58,703 nt of DNA from Paucilactobacillus nenjiangensis (GTDB lineage: Bacteria > Bacillota > Bacilli > Lactobacillales > Lactobacillaceae): contig NZ_BJEB01000002.1 of assembly GCF_005405445.1 (NCBI RefSeq), forward strand, positions 1 to 58,703. The letters run 5' to 3'. Both the position numbers and the translations under genes were made by a program. This document shows positions 41,860-53,636 of this stretch, one piece after another. Numbering within the stretch: the stretch's first letter is position 1; each line of letters begins with the position of its first letter. The notes beneath the pieces were generated by a model that saw nothing but the letters and a program-made list of their open reading frames with translations, searched no databases and was not told the DNA's origin.

Positions 41860-42765
41860 CTATTGCACCGAAAACATTTTCAAAGGTTTGTAACTGTTGT
41901 CATCCTCATGACGTGAATACAGTGCTTTAATTTCATTATTATAACGCATCGCAATTGTATCAGCTGAGCTATCAATTTCTGACAACCTCATCCACATACC
42001 ATTTTGGACACCCTTCCATTGTTTCTCAGTTAATTCAATTTTGGGATATTGGGTTAGTACAATATCAATTGGATTTAAGAGAGCATCGATGGTGCCGTTA
42101 TCCATTGCTGCTTGAATATCTGCTAACGTGACGGTTTGGTCAATATTAAAGCCGCCACTTTTAATTCGAGTTAAATCACTCATTACCCCAGGATAACCTA
42201 GCAAATTGGCCAAATCCACGGCTAAGGTTCTGATATAAGTCCCTTTGCTACACTCAGCTTCAAAGCGAACTCGTTGTTGCTGATTTTCTTCATCATACGT
42301 TGATGAAATTAAATCAAATCGCGAGATATGAATCTGCCGTTTTGGTCGTTCGACAGTTTCTCCTGCACGAGCGTATTCATATAATTTCCGGCCATTAACT
42401 TTAATGGCTGAATACATTGGTGGAATTTGAATAATATCACCAGTCAATTTTAACATTTGTTCTTTGATTTGTTGATCTGTAAATGGCTGTGTTAATGGCT
42501 TACTTTCAATAATTTCACCATCAAGGTCTTGTGTTGTAGTTGCATAACCAATCAACAGTTCACCTTTATACATCTTGCCAGATTCCATCAATAATTCAAC
42601 AACCTTAGTTGCACTACCAATGGCAATTGGTAACACACCATCCACATTTGGATCCAAAGTACCTGAATGACCTACTTTTTTTGTATGTAAAATTTTTCGT
42701 ATCTTGCTGACACAATCGTGGCTAGTTATACCACGTTCTTTAAATAAGGGAATAATTCCATTCAT
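41860..42765 (-). CDS. truB: tRNA pseudouridine-55 synthase
   Basis: A 301-aa enzyme that makes pseudouridine 55 in the T loop of tRNAs. The motif GHSGTLDPNVDGVLPIAIG holds the catalytic aspartate near residue 39; YKGELLIGYATTTQDLDGEI and CSKGTYIRTLAVDLA are the other family motifs. GGAGG seven bases upstream selects the ATG giving MNGIIPLFKERG; seven upstream codons are open but overlap the ribosome binding site. It starts a new operon with ribF, after the rbfA terminator. Confidence 0.95.
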   Translation of the reverse strand: MNGIIPLFKERGITSHDCVSKIRKILHTKKVGHSGTLDPNVDGVLPIAIGSATKVVELLMESGKMYKGELLIGYATTTQDLDGEIIESKPLTQPFTDQQIKEQMLKLTGDIIQIPPMYSAIKVNGRKLYEYARAGETVERPKRQIHISRFDLISSTYDEENQQQRVRFEAECSKGTYIRTLAVDLANLLGYPGVMSDLTRIKSGGFNIDQTVTLADIQAAMDNGTIDALLNPIDIVLTQYPKIELTEKQWKGVQNGMWMRLSEIDSSADTIAMRYNNEIKALYSRHEDDNSYKPLKMFSVQ

Positions 42766-42877
42766 GTCCATTCCTCCAACAATCATTAATTATACAGGAA
42801 ATATCTATAAAAGTCGTAATAGTTTTTTATTAAGCAAAACTCAGCTTGAACTTTTCAACTTGAGATTGAATTTAAAT

Positions 42878-42928
42878 CAAAAAAATTACTTAACGACTGT
42901 GAAATCACAGCTGTTAAGTAATTTTTTG
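42878..42928 (-). terminator. Terminator after rbfA
   Basis: AAAAAATTACTTAAC faces GTTAAGTAATTTTTT around an inner CTGTGA/TCACAG stem; only a two-base mismatch interrupts it. It ends the rimP-rbfA operon. Confidence 0.92.
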
Positions 42929-42930
42929 TA

Positions 42931-43287
42931 TTATTCTTTTTTACGCAAATCGTTTAAAAGTTGATCGATTCGAGAACCATATGCAACTGAACGATCTTGT
43001 TCAAAAATTAGTTCAGGCGTTTTGAAAATGTTTAAGCGTGAGCCTAATTCACTTCGAATTAAACCTGAAGATTTTTCCAAACCAGTTTGTGCTTTAGAAG
43101 CATCAGAAGCTTTATCAGACAAAATACTGTAAAAGATGGTGGCCTGTTGTAAATCTCCAGTCACATCAACTCCAGTAATTGTGATTCCTTCAACTCGAGG
43201 ATCACGAACTCTTTTGAGTAAGATATCAGAAACTTCTTTTTGAATTTCTTGGCCTAGTCGGCCGACACGATAACGTTTGTCTGGCAT
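42931..43287 (-). CDS. rbfA: Ribosome-binding factor A
   Basis: A 118-aa KH-like protein needed for 16S rRNA processing and 30S maturation, especially in the cold. The family pattern RVGRLGQEIQKEVSDILLKRVRDPRVEGITITGVDVTGDLQQATIFYS is present, and the C-terminus includes PELIFEQDRSVAYGSRID. It is the last gene of the rimP-nusA-infB operon. A GTGATTCA/TGAATCAC hairpin (43310-43334) lies in the 88-base gap after infB. Confidence 0.95.
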   Translation of the reverse strand: MPDKRYRVGRLGQEIQKEVSDILLKRVRDPRVEGITITGVDVTGDLQQATIFYSILSDKASDASKAQTGLEKSSGLIRSELGSRLNIFKTPELIFEQDRSVAYGSRIDQLLNDLRKKE

Positions 43288-43375
43288 ATCAAGAACCTCC
43301 TTTATTAATGTGATTCACTTCAATAATGAATCACTCGGTTCGAACAACCATTGATATGATTGTTTCAGTACCTCT

Positions 43376-46006
43376 TTATTCCACTGGAACTTCTTTCATG
43401 ACGTAGGCTTCAATAACATCGCCAACCTTGATATCATTGTAGTTTTCGATAGTTAAACCAAGATCAAATCCTGCTTTAACTTCTTTAACATCATCCTTGA
43501 AGCGTTTCAAACTACCAAGTTTACCTTCATAGATAACAACGCCGTCGCGGATTAAACGAATTCCAGCTTCACGAGTAATACGTCCAGTAGTAACCATTCC
43601 ACCAGCAATTGTTCCAATTTTAGAAACTTTGTAAAGTTCTTTAATTTCAACTTCACCAGTTACTTCTTCAACATAGACTGGTTCGAGCATACCCTTCATA
43701 GCTGATTCAACTTCATCGATGGCGTTATAAATAACACGGTGAAGACGAATATCAACTTCGCCAGATTCTGCTTGAACCTTAGCTTGAGGTGTAGGACGCA
43801 CATTAAAGCCAATGATGATAGCATTTGACGCTTCAGCTAAAGTAACATCACTTTCATTGATAGCACCAACGGCAGTATGGATAATATCAACCTTCACACC
43901 ATCAACCTTGATTTTCTTCAAGCTTTGGGCAAGTGCTTCAACTGAACCTTGTACGTCTGCCTTAATAATAACTGGAACAGACTTCAATTCGCCTTCTTTA
44001 AGAGAATCGAACAAGTTGTCCAAAGTAACGTGATTAGTGTTGGCACGTTCTTTCAATAAAGCACGTTTAGCACGTTCTTCACCAGCGGTACGAGCAGTCT
44101 TTTCGTCTTCGAAGACAACGAAACGGTCACCAGCATCTGGAACTCCACTTAAACCAGTGATTTCGATAGGTGTTGAAGGTGTTGCTTTCTTCAAACGACG
44201 ACCATTTTCATTTGTCATTGTCCGAACACGACCATAAGTGTTCCCAACAACCACAGGATCACCAACATGCATCGTCCCTTGTTGAACAAGTAAAGTTGCT
44301 ACAGCACCCTTACCTTTGTCCAAACGAGCTTCAACAACAGAACCAGCAGCACGTTGATCTGGGTTCGCTTTTAATTCAAGCACTTCTGCTTGAAGCAAAA
44401 TCATGTCGAGTAATTCGTCTAAATTCTTACCAAATTTGGCAGAAATTTGAACGAAGATTGTATCTCCACCCCATGATTCAGGTACCAATTCGTAAGCAGC
44501 TAATTGTTCAGTAACGTGATCAGGATTTGCTCCTGGCTTGTCAATCTTATTAACCGCAACGATGATTGGAGTGCCGGCAGCTTTAGCATGATTAATTGCT
44601 TCAATAGTTTGAGGCATAACCCCATCATCAGCAGCCACAACTAAAACAGTAATATCAGTCACATTAGCTCCACGAGCACGCATTTCAGTAAAGGCCGCAT
44701 GTCCAGGAGTGTCCAAGAACGTAATCATTTTGTTGTCATATTTAACTTGATAAGCACCAATGGCTTGAGTAATACCACCAGCTTCGCCTTCAGTAACGTG
44801 TGTATGACGTAATTGATCAAGCAAAGTAGTTTTACCATGATCAACGTGTCCCATAACAGTAACAACTGGAGGGCGTGGTGTTGCATTCTCAAGGTTTTCT
44901 TGTTCTTCATCAAAGAACTTATCGATATCAGCTACATCGACTTCAGCCTTTTGTTCAGCATCAATTCCATAATCTGCAGCTAAAATTTCAATCGTATCAG
45001 CATCGAGTGATTGGTTTTGATTAACCATTACGCCAAGCATGAATAATTTTTTAATCAATTCGGCTGGTTCGCGATGCAAAATTTTACCTAAATCTTGTGC
45101 ATTCATACCCACTGAATAAACTAATGTATCTGGCAATGGACGTTCTTTACGAGTAGGAGCTGGAGTTTGAACTGCAGTTTCCTTGATACGTCCGTTACCT
45201 TTAATCTTCTTTTTCTTTGTGTAACGATTTTGGTTGTTACCACGGTAACCACCCTTACCGCCACGACGGTTATTGTTGCCACCGCTATTACCACCAGAAT
45301 TCAAACTACCCCCAAAGCGGCCACCACCATTATTTGATGGACGGCTACTAGTGTTGTTTGAAGAACGGTTTTGTCCATTTGATTGTGGACGTGAGCTGTT
45401 GTTCGAAGGACGGCTTTGTCCGTTTGATTGTGGACGTGAGCTGTTATTCGATGGACGGTTTTGTCCATTTGATTGTGGACGTGAGCTGTTATTTGATGGA
45501 CGACTCTGACCGTTTGAATGTGGACGTGAACTATTGTTTGAAGAATGGCTTTGACCATTTGATTGTGGTCGTGAGTTATTGTTTGATGAACGGTTTTGCC
45601 CATTTGATTGTGGTCGTGAACTGTTATTTGATGGACGACTTTGTCCGTTTGAATGTGGACGTGAGCTGTTGTTTGAAGGACGGCTTTGTCCATTTGATTG
45701 AGTATGTGAGTTACTGCTGGTTGCAGGACGACTCGTATGACTTGCTGCAGAAGCTGACTTTGAAGTAGCAGCTGGCTTCTTTGCAGCAGGAGCAGAACTA
45801 GTAGCAGCCTTTGCAGGTGCAGCTGGTTTCTTAGTAGGAGCACTTGCTCCCCCTTTTAGTGTTTGTCTGATGCTGGCAGCATCTTTATCTTCGATTGAAG
45901 ACATGTGGTTTTTGACAGAAATGCCCTTTTTTTCAGCAGCATCAATGACCACTTTGCTTTCAACGTTTAGTTCTTTTGCTAATTCATAAATTCGTTCTTT
46001 AGCCAT
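43376..46006 (-). CDS. infB: Translation initiation factor IF-2
   Basis: An 876-aa GTPase that brings initiator tRNA to the 30S subunit. The N-terminal IF2N domain (1-50) is followed by an Ala/Pro/Lys region, a striking eight-fold 15-residue repeat (about 103-222), a glycine/arginine stretch, a second IF2N-like domain, and the GTPase core ([29 protein letters not shown]) with the C-terminal tRNA-binding domains. GAGAG precedes the ATG, and it follows ylxQ by 14 bases. Confidence 0.97.
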   Translation of the reverse strand: MAKERIYELAKELNVESKVVIDAAEKKGISVKNHMSSIEDKDAASIRQTLKGGASAPTKKPAAPAKAATSSAPAAKKPAATSKSASAASHTSRPATSSNSHTQSNGQSRPSNNSSRPHSNGQSRPSNNSSRPQSNGQNRSSNNNSRPQSNGQSHSSNNSSRPHSNGQSRPSNNSSRPQSNGQNRPSNNSSRPQSNGQSRPSNNSSRPQSNGQNRSSNNTSSRPSNNGGGRFGGSLNSGGNSGGNNNRRGGKGGYRGNNQNRYTKKKKIKGNGRIKETAVQTPAPTRKERPLPDTLVYSVGMNAQDLGKILHREPAELIKKLFMLGVMVNQNQSLDADTIEILAADYGIDAEQKAEVDVADIDKFFDEEQENLENATPRPPVVTVMGHVDHGKTTLLDQLRHTHVTEGEAGGITQAIGAYQVKYDNKMITFLDTPGHAAFTEMRARGANVTDITVLVVAADDGVMPQTIEAINHAKAAGTPIIVAVNKIDKPGANPDHVTEQLAAYELVPESWGGDTIFVQISAKFGKNLDELLDMILLQAEVLELKANPDQRAAGSVVEARLDKGKGAVATLLVQQGTMHVGDPVVVGNTYGRVRTMTNENGRRLKKATPSTPIEITGLSGVPDAGDRFVVFEDEKTARTAGEERAKRALLKERANTNHVTLDNLFDSLKEGELKSVPVIIKADVQGSVEALAQSLKKIKVDGVKVDIIHTAVGAINESDVTLAEASNAIIIGFNVRPTPQAKVQAESGEVDIRLHRVIYNAIDEVESAMKGMLEPVYVEEVTGEVEIKELYKVSKIGTIAGGMVTTGRITREAGIRLIRDGVVIYEGKLGSLKRFKDDVKEVKAGFDLGLTIENYNDIKVGDVIEAYVMKEVPVE
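45341..45700. repeat. Eight tandem 45-bp repeats within infB
   Basis: About eight 45-bp units encode SNGQxRxSNNSSRPx repeats in the N-terminal linker of IF-2. Units differ by a few bases, many silent (Ser/Asn/Gly wobble positions). The copy number is likely to vary among strains, like a minisatellite. Confidence 0.85.
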
Positions 46007-46020
46007 GTGTTCACTCTCCT

Positions 46021-46326
46021 TTACATAGTTAGCAACTCCTTGAACTTTTTAGCGAATCCGTTTTGGGTGACGCCGTATATTGTCCTTTGTTGACCGGTTG
46101 CTTGATTTAATTGTTCTTTAGTAAATGACAAATCATAAGCAATCTTATAAAACTTACATTTATCTTGAAATTTTTTACTGGTAGATGCCCCTGCGTCTTT
46201 AGCAATAAAGACAAAGGCAACTTTTTGGTTTTTAATTGCTTTTAACACGATATCTTCACTGGAGATTAGTTCACCAGCTCGTCTGGTTAATCCAAGCAAA
46301 TTAAGTACTTTTTGTTCATTATTCAT
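46021..46326 (-). CDS. ylxQ: YlxQ, ribosomal L7Ae-like RNA-binding protein
   Basis: A 101-aa protein of the L7Ae/L30e/YbxF fold, K-turn RNA binding. The segment [42 protein letters not shown] is typical. The ATG is the one that overlaps the ylxR stop (ATGAATAA), giving translational coupling; the longer open frame starts within ylxR. It lies between ylxR and infB as in most Firmicutes. Confidence 0.93.
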   Translation of the reverse strand: MNNEQKVLNLLGLTRRAGELISSEDIVLKAIKNQKVAFVFIAKDAGASTSKKFQDKCKFYKIAYDLSFTKEQLNQATGQQRTIYGVTQNGFAKKFKELLTM

Positions 46327-46615
46327 TTTTGAATAACTCACGGCGTGCTTGTTGATGATCGACATACTCAATTAATTCATCGTAAAACGAATCTTCAATT
46401 GATGTTTCAAAAACTTTATCAAAAGTCCGATTTTTCAAGGCTTTCTTCGCTATGTCAACATCAATCGCCACATATGCCCCTCGACCCGGCTTTTTACCAG
46501 TTGGATCCAGTGAAACTTCATTTTCTTTGTTACGTACGACACGGATTAATTCTTTCTTTGGCATCATTTCGCCAGTCACGATGTCTTTACGCATTGGTAT
46601 TTTTCGTTGTTTCAA
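46319..46615 (-). CDS. ylxR: YlxR-family protein (RNase P modulator RnpM)
   Basis: A 98-aa protein of the YlxR family, recently linked to RNase P modulation in relatives. It starts MKQRKIPMRKDIVTGEMMPKKELIRVVRNKENEVSLDPTGKKPGRGAYV, with the conserved GRGAY motif near residue 45. It lies 28 bases after nusA and overlaps ylxQ by 8 bases. Confidence 0.94.
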   Translation of the reverse strand: MKQRKIPMRKDIVTGEMMPKKELIRVVRNKENEVSLDPTGKKPGRGAYVAIDVDIAKKALKNRTFDKVFETSIEDSFYDELIEYVDHQQARRELFKNE

Positions 46616-46643
46616 CGTAACTCACCTCTCTGTCGTGTAACTA

Positions 46644-47732
46644 CTAATCTTCAGTTTCTTCAGTATCAACATCATTGTCATCAGCAGGTGCATTATCTGT
46701 CATTTCAGATTCTGGCTTGATGTCAATTTTGTAATTAGTCAATCGAGCAGCTAAACGAGCATTTTGTCCTCGCTTACCAATGGCTAATGATAATTGATAA
46801 TCTGGCACAACTACCGTACATGAACGTTCGTTTTCTGGATCAAAAATTACATCCAAAACTTCGGCAGGATTCAGTGCGTTAGCAATATAACGCGCTGGAT
46901 CATCAACCCATTCAACAATATCCATGTTTTCGCCACCTAATTCGTTAACGATTACTTGAACACGTTGACCTTTAGGACCGACTGCAGTTCCCACTGGATC
47001 GACGTTTTCGTCGTTTGAACGAACGGCCACTTTGGCACGGTCTCCAGCTTCACGGGCGATGGACATAATTTCTACAACTCCATCATAAATTTCTGGCACT
47101 TCTTTTTCAAATAATCGCTTCAAAAGTTCAGGTGCTGTCCGACTAACAAACACTTGAGGACCCTTAGTGCTGTTTTCAACCTTTGTCACAAACACTTGGA
47201 TACGATCATGCATTTTATAGTTTTCGTTAGGCATTTGTTCAGCGACTGGCATTACTGCCTCAACTGTACCAAGGCTCACGTAGATAAAGCGACTATCTTG
47301 GCGTTCAACTTCACCAGTCACGATTTCATTTTCGTATTCACTATACTTTTCGAAGACCACGTTACGTTCTGCTTCGTGAACTCGTTGCATAATGACTTGC
47401 TTAGCTGTTTGGGCCGCAATCCGACCAAAATTTTGAGGAGTAACTTCATAACGAATTTCATCGCCTAATTCATATCCTCGGCTGACTTTAAGTGCACCTT
47501 CTAGGCTGACTTGTTGTTGTTCATCTTCAACTTCTTCAACAACGGTTTTTACAGCATAAACTTTGATATTACCTTTAACTGCATCAAAATCAACTTCCAC
47601 ATTTTGAGCTTGATCATAATTACGTTTGTAGGCTGATACTAACGCAGCTTCTAACGCTTCAATCACAATTTCTTTTTTGATGCCTTTTTCTTTTTCCAGA
47701 GCATCTAACGCTCCGACTAATTCTTTATTCAT
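46644..47732 (-). CDS. nusA: Transcription termination/antitermination factor NusA
   Basis: A 362-aa RNA polymerase-binding factor controlling pausing, termination and antitermination. The N-terminal domain (MNKELVGALDALEKEKGIKKEIVIEALEAAL) is followed by S1 (about 130-200, with GEVERQDSRFIYVSLG) and two KH domains (GTAVGPKGQRVQVIVNELGG and LAIGKRGQNARLAARL). The acidic C-terminal repeats found in Proteobacteria are absent, as usual for Firmicutes. AAAGGAG eight bases upstream fixes the start. Confidence 0.96.
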   Translation of the reverse strand: MNKELVGALDALEKEKGIKKEIVIEALEAALVSAYKRNYDQAQNVEVDFDAVKGNIKVYAVKTVVEEVEDEQQQVSLEGALKVSRGYELGDEIRYEVTPQNFGRIAAQTAKQVIMQRVHEAERNVVFEKYSEYENEIVTGEVERQDSRFIYVSLGTVEAVMPVAEQMPNENYKMHDRIQVFVTKVENSTKGPQVFVSRTAPELLKRLFEKEVPEIYDGVVEIMSIAREAGDRAKVAVRSNDENVDPVGTAVGPKGQRVQVIVNELGGENMDIVEWVDDPARYIANALNPAEVLDVIFDPENERSCTVVVPDYQLSLAIGKRGQNARLAARLTNYKIDIKPESEMTDNAPADDNDVDTEETED

Positions 47733-47750
47733 GTTCACAACTCCTTTGAT

Positions 47751-48224
47751 TTAAAACTTAATTGCTAATCTTGCTTTGGCAATTTTTGAACGATCAATGG
47801 TGATTTCTTTATGACGAGTCTTATCGAGATAATCTAAGGTTAACTCATCGTCCGTCAAACCAATTAATGTTCCTTCGTAAATCTTGCTACCGTTGATAGC
47901 TTGATACAGCGAGACGTTGATATATTCATTCATCGCGCTTTCATAATCTTTGGGCTTTTTCAGTTGACGTTCTGCTCCAGGTGATGAAACCTCAAGAAAA
48001 TAGGCTTGGGGAATTGGATCAGGATCCATTTCGTCAAGTTTTTCACTTAAGTAATCACTTACTTGGGCACATTCTTCAATTGTAATTCCGCCAGGCTTAT
48101 CAATGTAAACTCGTAAGAACCAGCTCTGTCCCTCTTTGACAAACTCCAAATCGTATAATTCAAAATTTTGTTTTTCAATGATTGGCATTACTACTTCTGT
48201 CACTGTTTCCACAACACTACTCAC
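47751..48224 (-). CDS. rimP: Ribosome maturation factor RimP
   Basis: A 157-aa protein needed for 30S subunit maturation. It has the family start [49 protein letters not shown] and the conserved [15 protein letters not shown] near residue 82. The start is a GTG selected by GGAGGTGC upstream; a longer open frame runs back into the leader hairpin and is not family-like. It is first in the nusA-infB operon. Confidence 0.94.
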   Translation of the reverse strand: MSSVVETVTEVVMPIIEKQNFELYDLEFVKEGQSWFLRVYIDKPGGITIEECAQVSDYLSEKLDEMDPDPIPQAYFLEVSSPGAERQLKKPKDYESAMNEYINVSLYQAINGSKIYEGTLIGLTDDELTLDYLDKTRHKEITIDRSKIAKARLAIKF

Positions 48225-48249
48225 CTGAGCACCTCCAGTATTTTTGCAA

Positions 48250-48280
48250 TAAAAAGAGCGAGCATTCCTGCTCACTCGTT
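48250..48280 (-). terminator. Leader hairpin/possible attenuator before rimP
   Basis: On the minus strand GAGTGAGC faces GCTCGCTC with one G-T pair, then TTTTTATT. It lies between the operon promoter and the rimP ribosome binding site, so read-through is required for the whole operon. Confidence 0.75.
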
Positions 48281-48303
48281 AACGAGTTTTAATTTACTAG
48301 ACT

Positions 48304-48332
48304 ACTATACCATAATCATACTCAATATACAA
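48304..48332 (-). promoter_or_regulatory. rimP-nusA-infB operon promoter
   Basis: On the minus strand TTGTAT (48327-48332), 17 bases, TATAGT (48304-48309). Confidence 0.7.
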
Positions 48333-48344
48333 ATTTCAGACCGG

Positions 48345-49279
48345 CTAGTGAACTAGCGTCGCCATTAATTTTGTAAACTCCATGCTGCCATTAAATGGAT
48401 GCACATAAGTGAAGTCAATTCCGCCACTTTGCATAAAGTATTCTCGGTTTTCATGACCAATTTCTTGCAAGGTTTCCAAACAATCAGCCACAAATCCTGG
48501 AGTAATAACAATCACATCTTTAATGTCTTGCTTAGGTAATTCATGCATTTTATCTGCCGTCGCTGGTAGCAACCATTGACTCGGACCAAATTTAGATTGA
48601 AATGATTGCGTATAGTCCACATCCCCAAACAACTCCATCACTTTTTGGGTAGACGCAGTACATTGTTCTGGATATGGATCCCCATTATCAGCATACTTTT
48701 GTGGAATACCATGATATGAAAAACCAGGTGTGCATTAGGATGTTCTTTTAGAGCATCTTTGATTTGCTTGGCCAGCAACTGAATATAAGCTGGTGACTGG
48801 TAGAAAGAATCAATAAAATGAAGCTTAGGCTGTGACATCGCATGCATATAATATGTCATCACTTGGTCAAAGACAGACCCAATTGTTGTCGTTGAATATT
48901 GGGGATAAAGCGGAATCACAGTCAAGTCTTCTACTCCAGCCGTTTCCATTTCCTTTAACACATCCGCGACGCTTGGATTACTGTAACACATCGCAAATCG
49001 AACCATTCGGTCGGGCAACAAAGTTTGTAATTGTTCAGACTGTTGTTGCGTATACAACAACAATGGTGATCCCTCGTCTGTCCAAATTTTACGGTACAAT
49101 GCCGCTGATCTAGCTGGTCGAAAAGGTAAAATCATGCCGTACAAAATCGGCATCCACGCCAATCTTGGCATATCAATCACCCGTCAATCTGCTAAAAATT
49201 TTCTTAAATATGTTCGTACTTCAGGAGCTTCTGGTGCGTCTGGAGTCCCCAAGTTTACCAATAGTACCCCTTTTTTCAT
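48345..49279 (-). pseudogene. hemH: Ferrochelatase, inactivated by a stop and a frameshift
   Basis: Remnant of ferrochelatase (HemH/CpfC type), which would insert iron into a porphyrin. Frame one starts [21 protein letters not shown] and meets TGA at 49184-49186, where relatives have an arginine (FLADR-VIDMP), then continues in frame to HLVF near 48720. There a five-T run appears one base short: the next frame gives SYHGIPQKYADNGDPYP, the active-site motif, up to the C-terminus. Two independent lesions in a gene with no heme pathway nearby suggest a relic. It sits between polC and rimP. Confidence 0.92.
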
Positions 49280-49311
49280 GTTCCTGCCTACCTTCAAATT
49301 AATATGTCACA

Positions 49312-52300
49312 TTAAAACAATGATAATTGATTTTCATCTGGCAGTGCATCAAGGACCCGGTTAACCGTCATAAAATCAATCAACGTTTTCGAAACTTTCC
49401 CACGTTTCGCTAAATCTTCTTTTGATAAGAATTCTTTTTCTTCTCGAGCTGCCACAATTTGCTTCGCAACATTCAAACCTAAACCTGGAATGGCACTAAA
49501 TGGCGCAATTAAGGTGGCTCCATCAATTAGCCATTCAGATGCATCCGAACGGTCAATATCAACCATTTTGAAACTATAACCACGTTCCAACATTTCATTG
49601 GCTAATTCCAATACGGTTACCAGATTCTTTTCTTTAGTAGAAGCATCATTACCCTTTTTGTTAATTTCTTCCATCGCACTTTTCACAGCTTCTTTACCAT
49701 GTGCCATTGCCACAATATCAAAATCATCAGCTCGCACTGAAAAATAAGCACAGTAATAAACCAATGGGAAATACACTTTAAAGTAAGCAATCCGCAGCGC
49801 CAGTAAGATATAAGCCGCCGCATGAGCACGAGGGAACATATACTTAATCTTCAAACAAGAATCAATGTACCACCCGGGCACTTCAGATTTTTTCATTTCT
49901 GCTTGCCATTCATCAGGAATCCCCTTACCTTTACGCACATGTTCCATAATTTGAAAAGCAATTTCAGATTCCATTCCGTAGTGAATTAAATCGGTCATGA
50001 TATTATCACGACATCCAATCACGTTGGCAATCGTAGCAGTTCCATTTTTAATTAGCTCTTCAGCATTTCCCAACCACACATCAGTTCCATGTGATAGCCC
50101 TGAAATTTGTAGCAGTTCTGAGAAATTACTTGGATGAGTTTCTTCGAGCATCCCCCGAACAAATCGGGTTCCGAATTCTGGCACTCCAAGTGTCCCAGTT
50201 TTTGAAAAGATTTGGTCCTCGGTGACACCCAACACATCTGGATTAGAGAATAGACTCATCACGCCCGGATCATCGGTCGGAATCGTTTTGGGTTCTACTC
50301 CTGATAAATCTTGTAACATTCGAATCATCGTGGGATCATCATGTCCCAAGATATCCATTTTCAAAATATTATCGTGAATTGAATGGAAATCAAAATGGGT
50401 TGTTTTCCAAGCGGCACTGGTATCTTCAGCTGGATATTGCACCGGGGTAAAATCATAAATTTCCATATCATCCGGGACAATCAAAATCCCAGCTGGATGT
50501 TGACCGGTGGTCCGTTTAACCCCAGTAGCACCTTTGGCCAAACGATCAATTTCTGCACCACGAATCTGCTGCTCAGTATCCCGTTCATATGCCTTTACAT
50601 AACCATAAGCCGTTTTATCAGCCACGGTACCAATTGTTCCGGCACGGTAGACATTATTCTCACCAAATAACACTTTAGTGTAGTTATGGGCAATGGCTTG
50701 ATAATCTCCAGAGAAGTTCAAATCAATATCCGGAACTTTGTTTCCAGTAAAGCCAAGGAAAGTTTCAAACGGGATATCATGACCATCTTTGATTAACAAT
50801 GTCCCACACTCTGGGCAATCCTTATCTGGTAAATCAAAACCTGAACTGTATTCACCTTCAGTATAGAAATGACTGTACTGACAATTTGGGCAACGATAAT
50901 GTGGTGGTAACGGATTAACTTCGGTAATTCCGGTTAAAGTTGCCACAATACTGGAACCAACCGACCCACGAGATCCAACCAAGTATCCATCTTTATTTGA
51001 TTTCGCCACTAATCGTTGCGCGATTAAATAAATCACGGAGAATCCATTACCGATAATACTTTCCAATTCTCGTTCGACTCGTTTTTTAACTAAGTCTGGT
51101 AAGGGATTGCCATACCAAGCTTCCGCCGTGTTCATCGTCCGTGAACGAATTTCATCTTCCGCTCCTGGCATTTTAGGTGTGTACAATTTATCTTGCAACG
51201 GCGTGATTTCATCGATCATGTCGGCAATTTTGTTGGTGTTTTCAACTACAATTTCATGCGCCCGTTCTGCACCCATGAATGAAAATGCATCCAACATCTC
51301 TTGCGTTGTTCTAAAATGGGCTTCCGGTAATTGATAACGATTCAGTGGATTAGCCCCACCTTGTGAATGAATCAAGATTTTACGATAAATTGAATCTTCT
51401 TTATTGAGGTAATGAGCATCCCCGGTGGCGACAACTGGCTTATCTAACTCTTTACCAATTTCCACCATATTAATAAGAATTTCTTCAAGGTTTGAATCAT
51501 CCTTGATGAGTTCGCCTTCGATTAACGGCGCGTACATCGCTTTAGGCTGAACCTCAATAAAGTCGTAATACTTGGCCTTTTCTAAAGCTTCTTCGCGGCC
51601 CTTTTGCATGATTGAAGTAAAGACTTCACCAGAAGAACAGGCGGTACCTAACAATAGCCCTTCTCGATACTTGTCTAATTCACTTCGCGGAATCCGCGGT
51701 ACTCGATGGAAGTATTCAATATTTGACAATGAGACTAACTTAAACAGATTCTTTAACCCTGCTTGTGTTTGCGCCAAAATTGTCACGTGGAATGGACGCG
51801 CATGTTTATACGCATCGTTTTCACTCATATGGTCATTTAATTGATCTTGATATTGAATGTCGTATCGTTCTTCGGCATCCTTTAAGAAAATATGCAATAA
51901 ATTCCCAGTCGTTTGGGAATCAAAAATAGCCCGGTGATGATGTTCCAATGCCACACCAAACTTCTTAGCTAAGGTATTTAATCGATAGCCCTTTAGTTCC
52001 GGGTGTAAGAAGCGGGCTAAGGTTAGCGTATCAATCACTGGATTTTGAATTGGTTCTTTACCCTGACGCGCATAACCTGTATTCATGAAGCCCATATCAA
52101 AAGTAACGTTATGGCCAGCCAAAATGGCGTCGCCACAGAAATCACGGAACATTTGGAAAACTTCTTCTTCAGACTTGGAACCACGCACGTCATCATCAGT
52201 GATACTAGTCAAATTAGTGGTGGTTTCCGACAAGTGGAACCCAGGATCAATAAAGTGTTCAAACTCTTCTAAGACACCACCATTTCGCATTTTAACGGCA

Positions 52301-53622
52301 GATAATTCAATCACCTTGTCATAAATCGCCGATAAACCGGTAGTTTCCACATCAAAAATAACATATTCCGTGTCTTTCAACGCTACATGCTTTGAGTTAT
52401 AACCAATTGGTACACCATCATCAACCACGTTAGCTTCAACGCCATATAACATTTTGATATCGTTCTTTTTAGCAGCAGCGAAAGCTTCAGGAAAGCCTTG
52501 TAAACCAGCATGATCAGTAATCGCGATTGCTTTATGACCCCATTTAGCTGCCTGGCCGACAAAATCTTTAATCGAATTGGTGGCATCCATTTGGCTCATA
52601 GTGGTATGCAAATGTAATTCCACCCGTTTTTCGCCTTCCGCAGTATCTTGGCGTTTCGGATGTGACACCGTATTTAAATCATAAGCATTAATGGTTAAAT
52701 CACGCATGAAGGTATCTTCTTGCACTGGTCCACGAACCTTAATCCAGTCACCTTCATTGATTGCATCAAATTGAGCTTCATCATCAGCATTTCTTGAGAA
52801 CTTTTTAATCGTGATTGAAGACGTATAATCAGTAATTTCCAAAATCATCAATTGACGTTGAGACTTGAGGGTTCGAACTTCCTTGCTAAAAATATATCCT
52901 TCTACGACGACCGACCGTTCCTCTTCAGTGATATCAATCATCCGACGAACTTCTTCTTTGTCGCTGATGTTTTTACCCAACTTTGCTGGCCCTTCTACGG
53001 GTGCAGCCGAATCCGAACTACGACTAGCCATTGCTTGAGTTTGTGCGGCCGCTTTCGCAGCTAACTCCACGTTACGTTTATCTTGAGCTTCTTTCAAAGC
53101 TTGAATTTGAGCAGCAGAGGCACTTTCGTCGACCATGGTATGAATTCGAAATTTTGGAAAACCGAATTGTACATAAGTTTCCTCAATTTGACCGATAGCT
53201 TCACTCATTAAGAAATCACGCACGATTTCATTTTCAGTGACTAAGGTCACCCGGTCATCAATTACATTAGGCATGCCACGATCGGCCACTTGTCCTAACA
53301 AAGGAGACTCAACTCCACTGTTGGAGACAATAAAACTCCAATAATCCGCGATATCTCGCTGGACCAACTCTTCTTGGTTAGTTGTAATGCTAAATGAGAC
53401 CTGGGCAATCGAATTAAAGCCGGCTCTTAAAGCATTATTAAATGACTGAAATAACTCAAATGGAATTACTTTTGGAAAAAAGAAAGTAAATTCCCAATTT
53501 TTAGAAACTTGATGGACCACGACTCGTCTAATTTCAGCGTCTTGAAAGGCTTCATTTTGACTATCCTCAAAATGAATTTGTTCTAGTAATTTTGTAAATA
53601 ATTGATGCTGAGATAATTCCAC
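49312..53622 (-). CDS. polC: DNA polymerase III alpha subunit, PolC type
   Basis: The 1436-aa Gram-positive replicative polymerase. In order: N-terminal domains, OB fold (about 230-310), PHP domain with [17 protein letters not shown], an inserted 3'-5' proofreading exonuclease ([21 protein letters not shown], about 420-590), the rest of PHP, a zinc motif ([10 protein letters not shown] and CPEC), and the polymerase catalytic core with [13 protein letters not shown]. The start is GTG with AGGAGG in front. A terminator separates it from proS. Confidence 0.97.
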   Translation of the reverse strand: MELSQHQLFTKLLEQIHFEDSQNEAFQDAEIRRVVVHQVSKNWEFTFFFPKVIPFELFQSFNNALRAGFNSIAQVSFSITTNQEELVQRDIADYWSFIVSNSGVESPLLGQVADRGMPNVIDDRVTLVTENEIVRDFLMSEAIGQIEETYVQFGFPKFRIHTMVDESASAAQIQALKEAQDKRNVELAAKAAAQTQAMASRSSDSAAPVEGPAKLGKNISDKEEVRRMIDITEEERSVVVEGYIFSKEVRTLKSQRQLMILEITDYTSSITIKKFSRNADDEAQFDAINEGDWIKVRGPVQEDTFMRDLTINAYDLNTVSHPKRQDTAEGEKRVELHLHTTMSQMDATNSIKDFVGQAAKWGHKAIAITDHAGLQGFPEAFAAAKKNDIKMLYGVEANVVDDGVPIGYNSKHVALKDTEYVIFDVETTGLSAIYDKVIELSAVKMRNGGVLEEFEHFIDPGFHLSETTTNLTSITDDDVRGSKSEEEVFQMFRDFCGDAILAGHNVTFDMGFMNTGYARQGKEPIQNPVIDTLTLARFLHPELKGYRLNTLAKKFGVALEHHHRAIFDSQTTGNLLHIFLKDAEERYDIQYQDQLNDHMSENDAYKHARPFHVTILAQTQAGLKNLFKLVSLSNIEYFHRVPRIPRSELDKYREGLLLGTACSSGEVFTSIMQKGREEALEKAKYYDFIEVQPKAMYAPLIEGELIKDDSNLEEILINMVEIGKELDKPVVATGDAHYLNKEDSIYRKILIHSQGGANPLNRYQLPEAHFRTTQEMLDAFSFMGAERAHEIVVENTNKIADMIDEITPLQDKLYTPKMPGAEDEIRSRTMNTAEAWYGNPLPDLVKKRVERELESIIGNGFSVIYLIAQRLVAKSNKDGYLVGSRGSVGSSIVATLTGITEVNPLPPHYRCPNCQYSHFYTEGEYSSGFDLPDKDCPECGTLLIKDGHDIPFETFLGFTGNKVPDIDLNFSGDYQAIAHNYTKVLFGENNVYRAGTIGTVADKTAYGYVKAYERDTEQQIRGAEIDRLAKGATGVKRTTGQHPAGILIVPDDMEIYDFTPVQYPAEDTSAAWKTTHFDFHSIHDNILKMDILGHDDPTMIRMLQDLSGVEPKTIPTDDPGVMSLFSNPDVLGVTEDQIFSKTGTLGVPEFGTRFVRGMLEETHPSNFSELLQISGLSHGTDVWLGNAEELIKNGTATIANVIGCRDNIMTDLIHYGMESEIAFQIMEHVRKGKGIPDEWQAEMKKSEVPGWYIDSCLKIKYMFPRAHAAAYILLALRIAYFKVYFPLVYYCAYFSVRADDFDIVAMAHGKEAVKSAMEEINKKGNDASTKEKNLVTVLELANEMLERGYSFKMVDIDRSDASEWLIDGATLIAPFSAIPGLGLNVAKQIVAAREEKEFLSKEDLAKRGKVSKTLIDFMTVNRVLDALPDENQLSLF

Positions 53623-53636
53623 TTGAACTGCCTCCT

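Noticed and set aside
45341-45700. Tandem repeats resembling a CRISPR array
   Set aside because: Units are contiguous with no unique spacers and are in frame with infB; no cas genes.
45301-45843. Long repetitive frames on both strands within infB
   Set aside because: They arise from the 45-bp repeats of infB read in other frames; no start signals.
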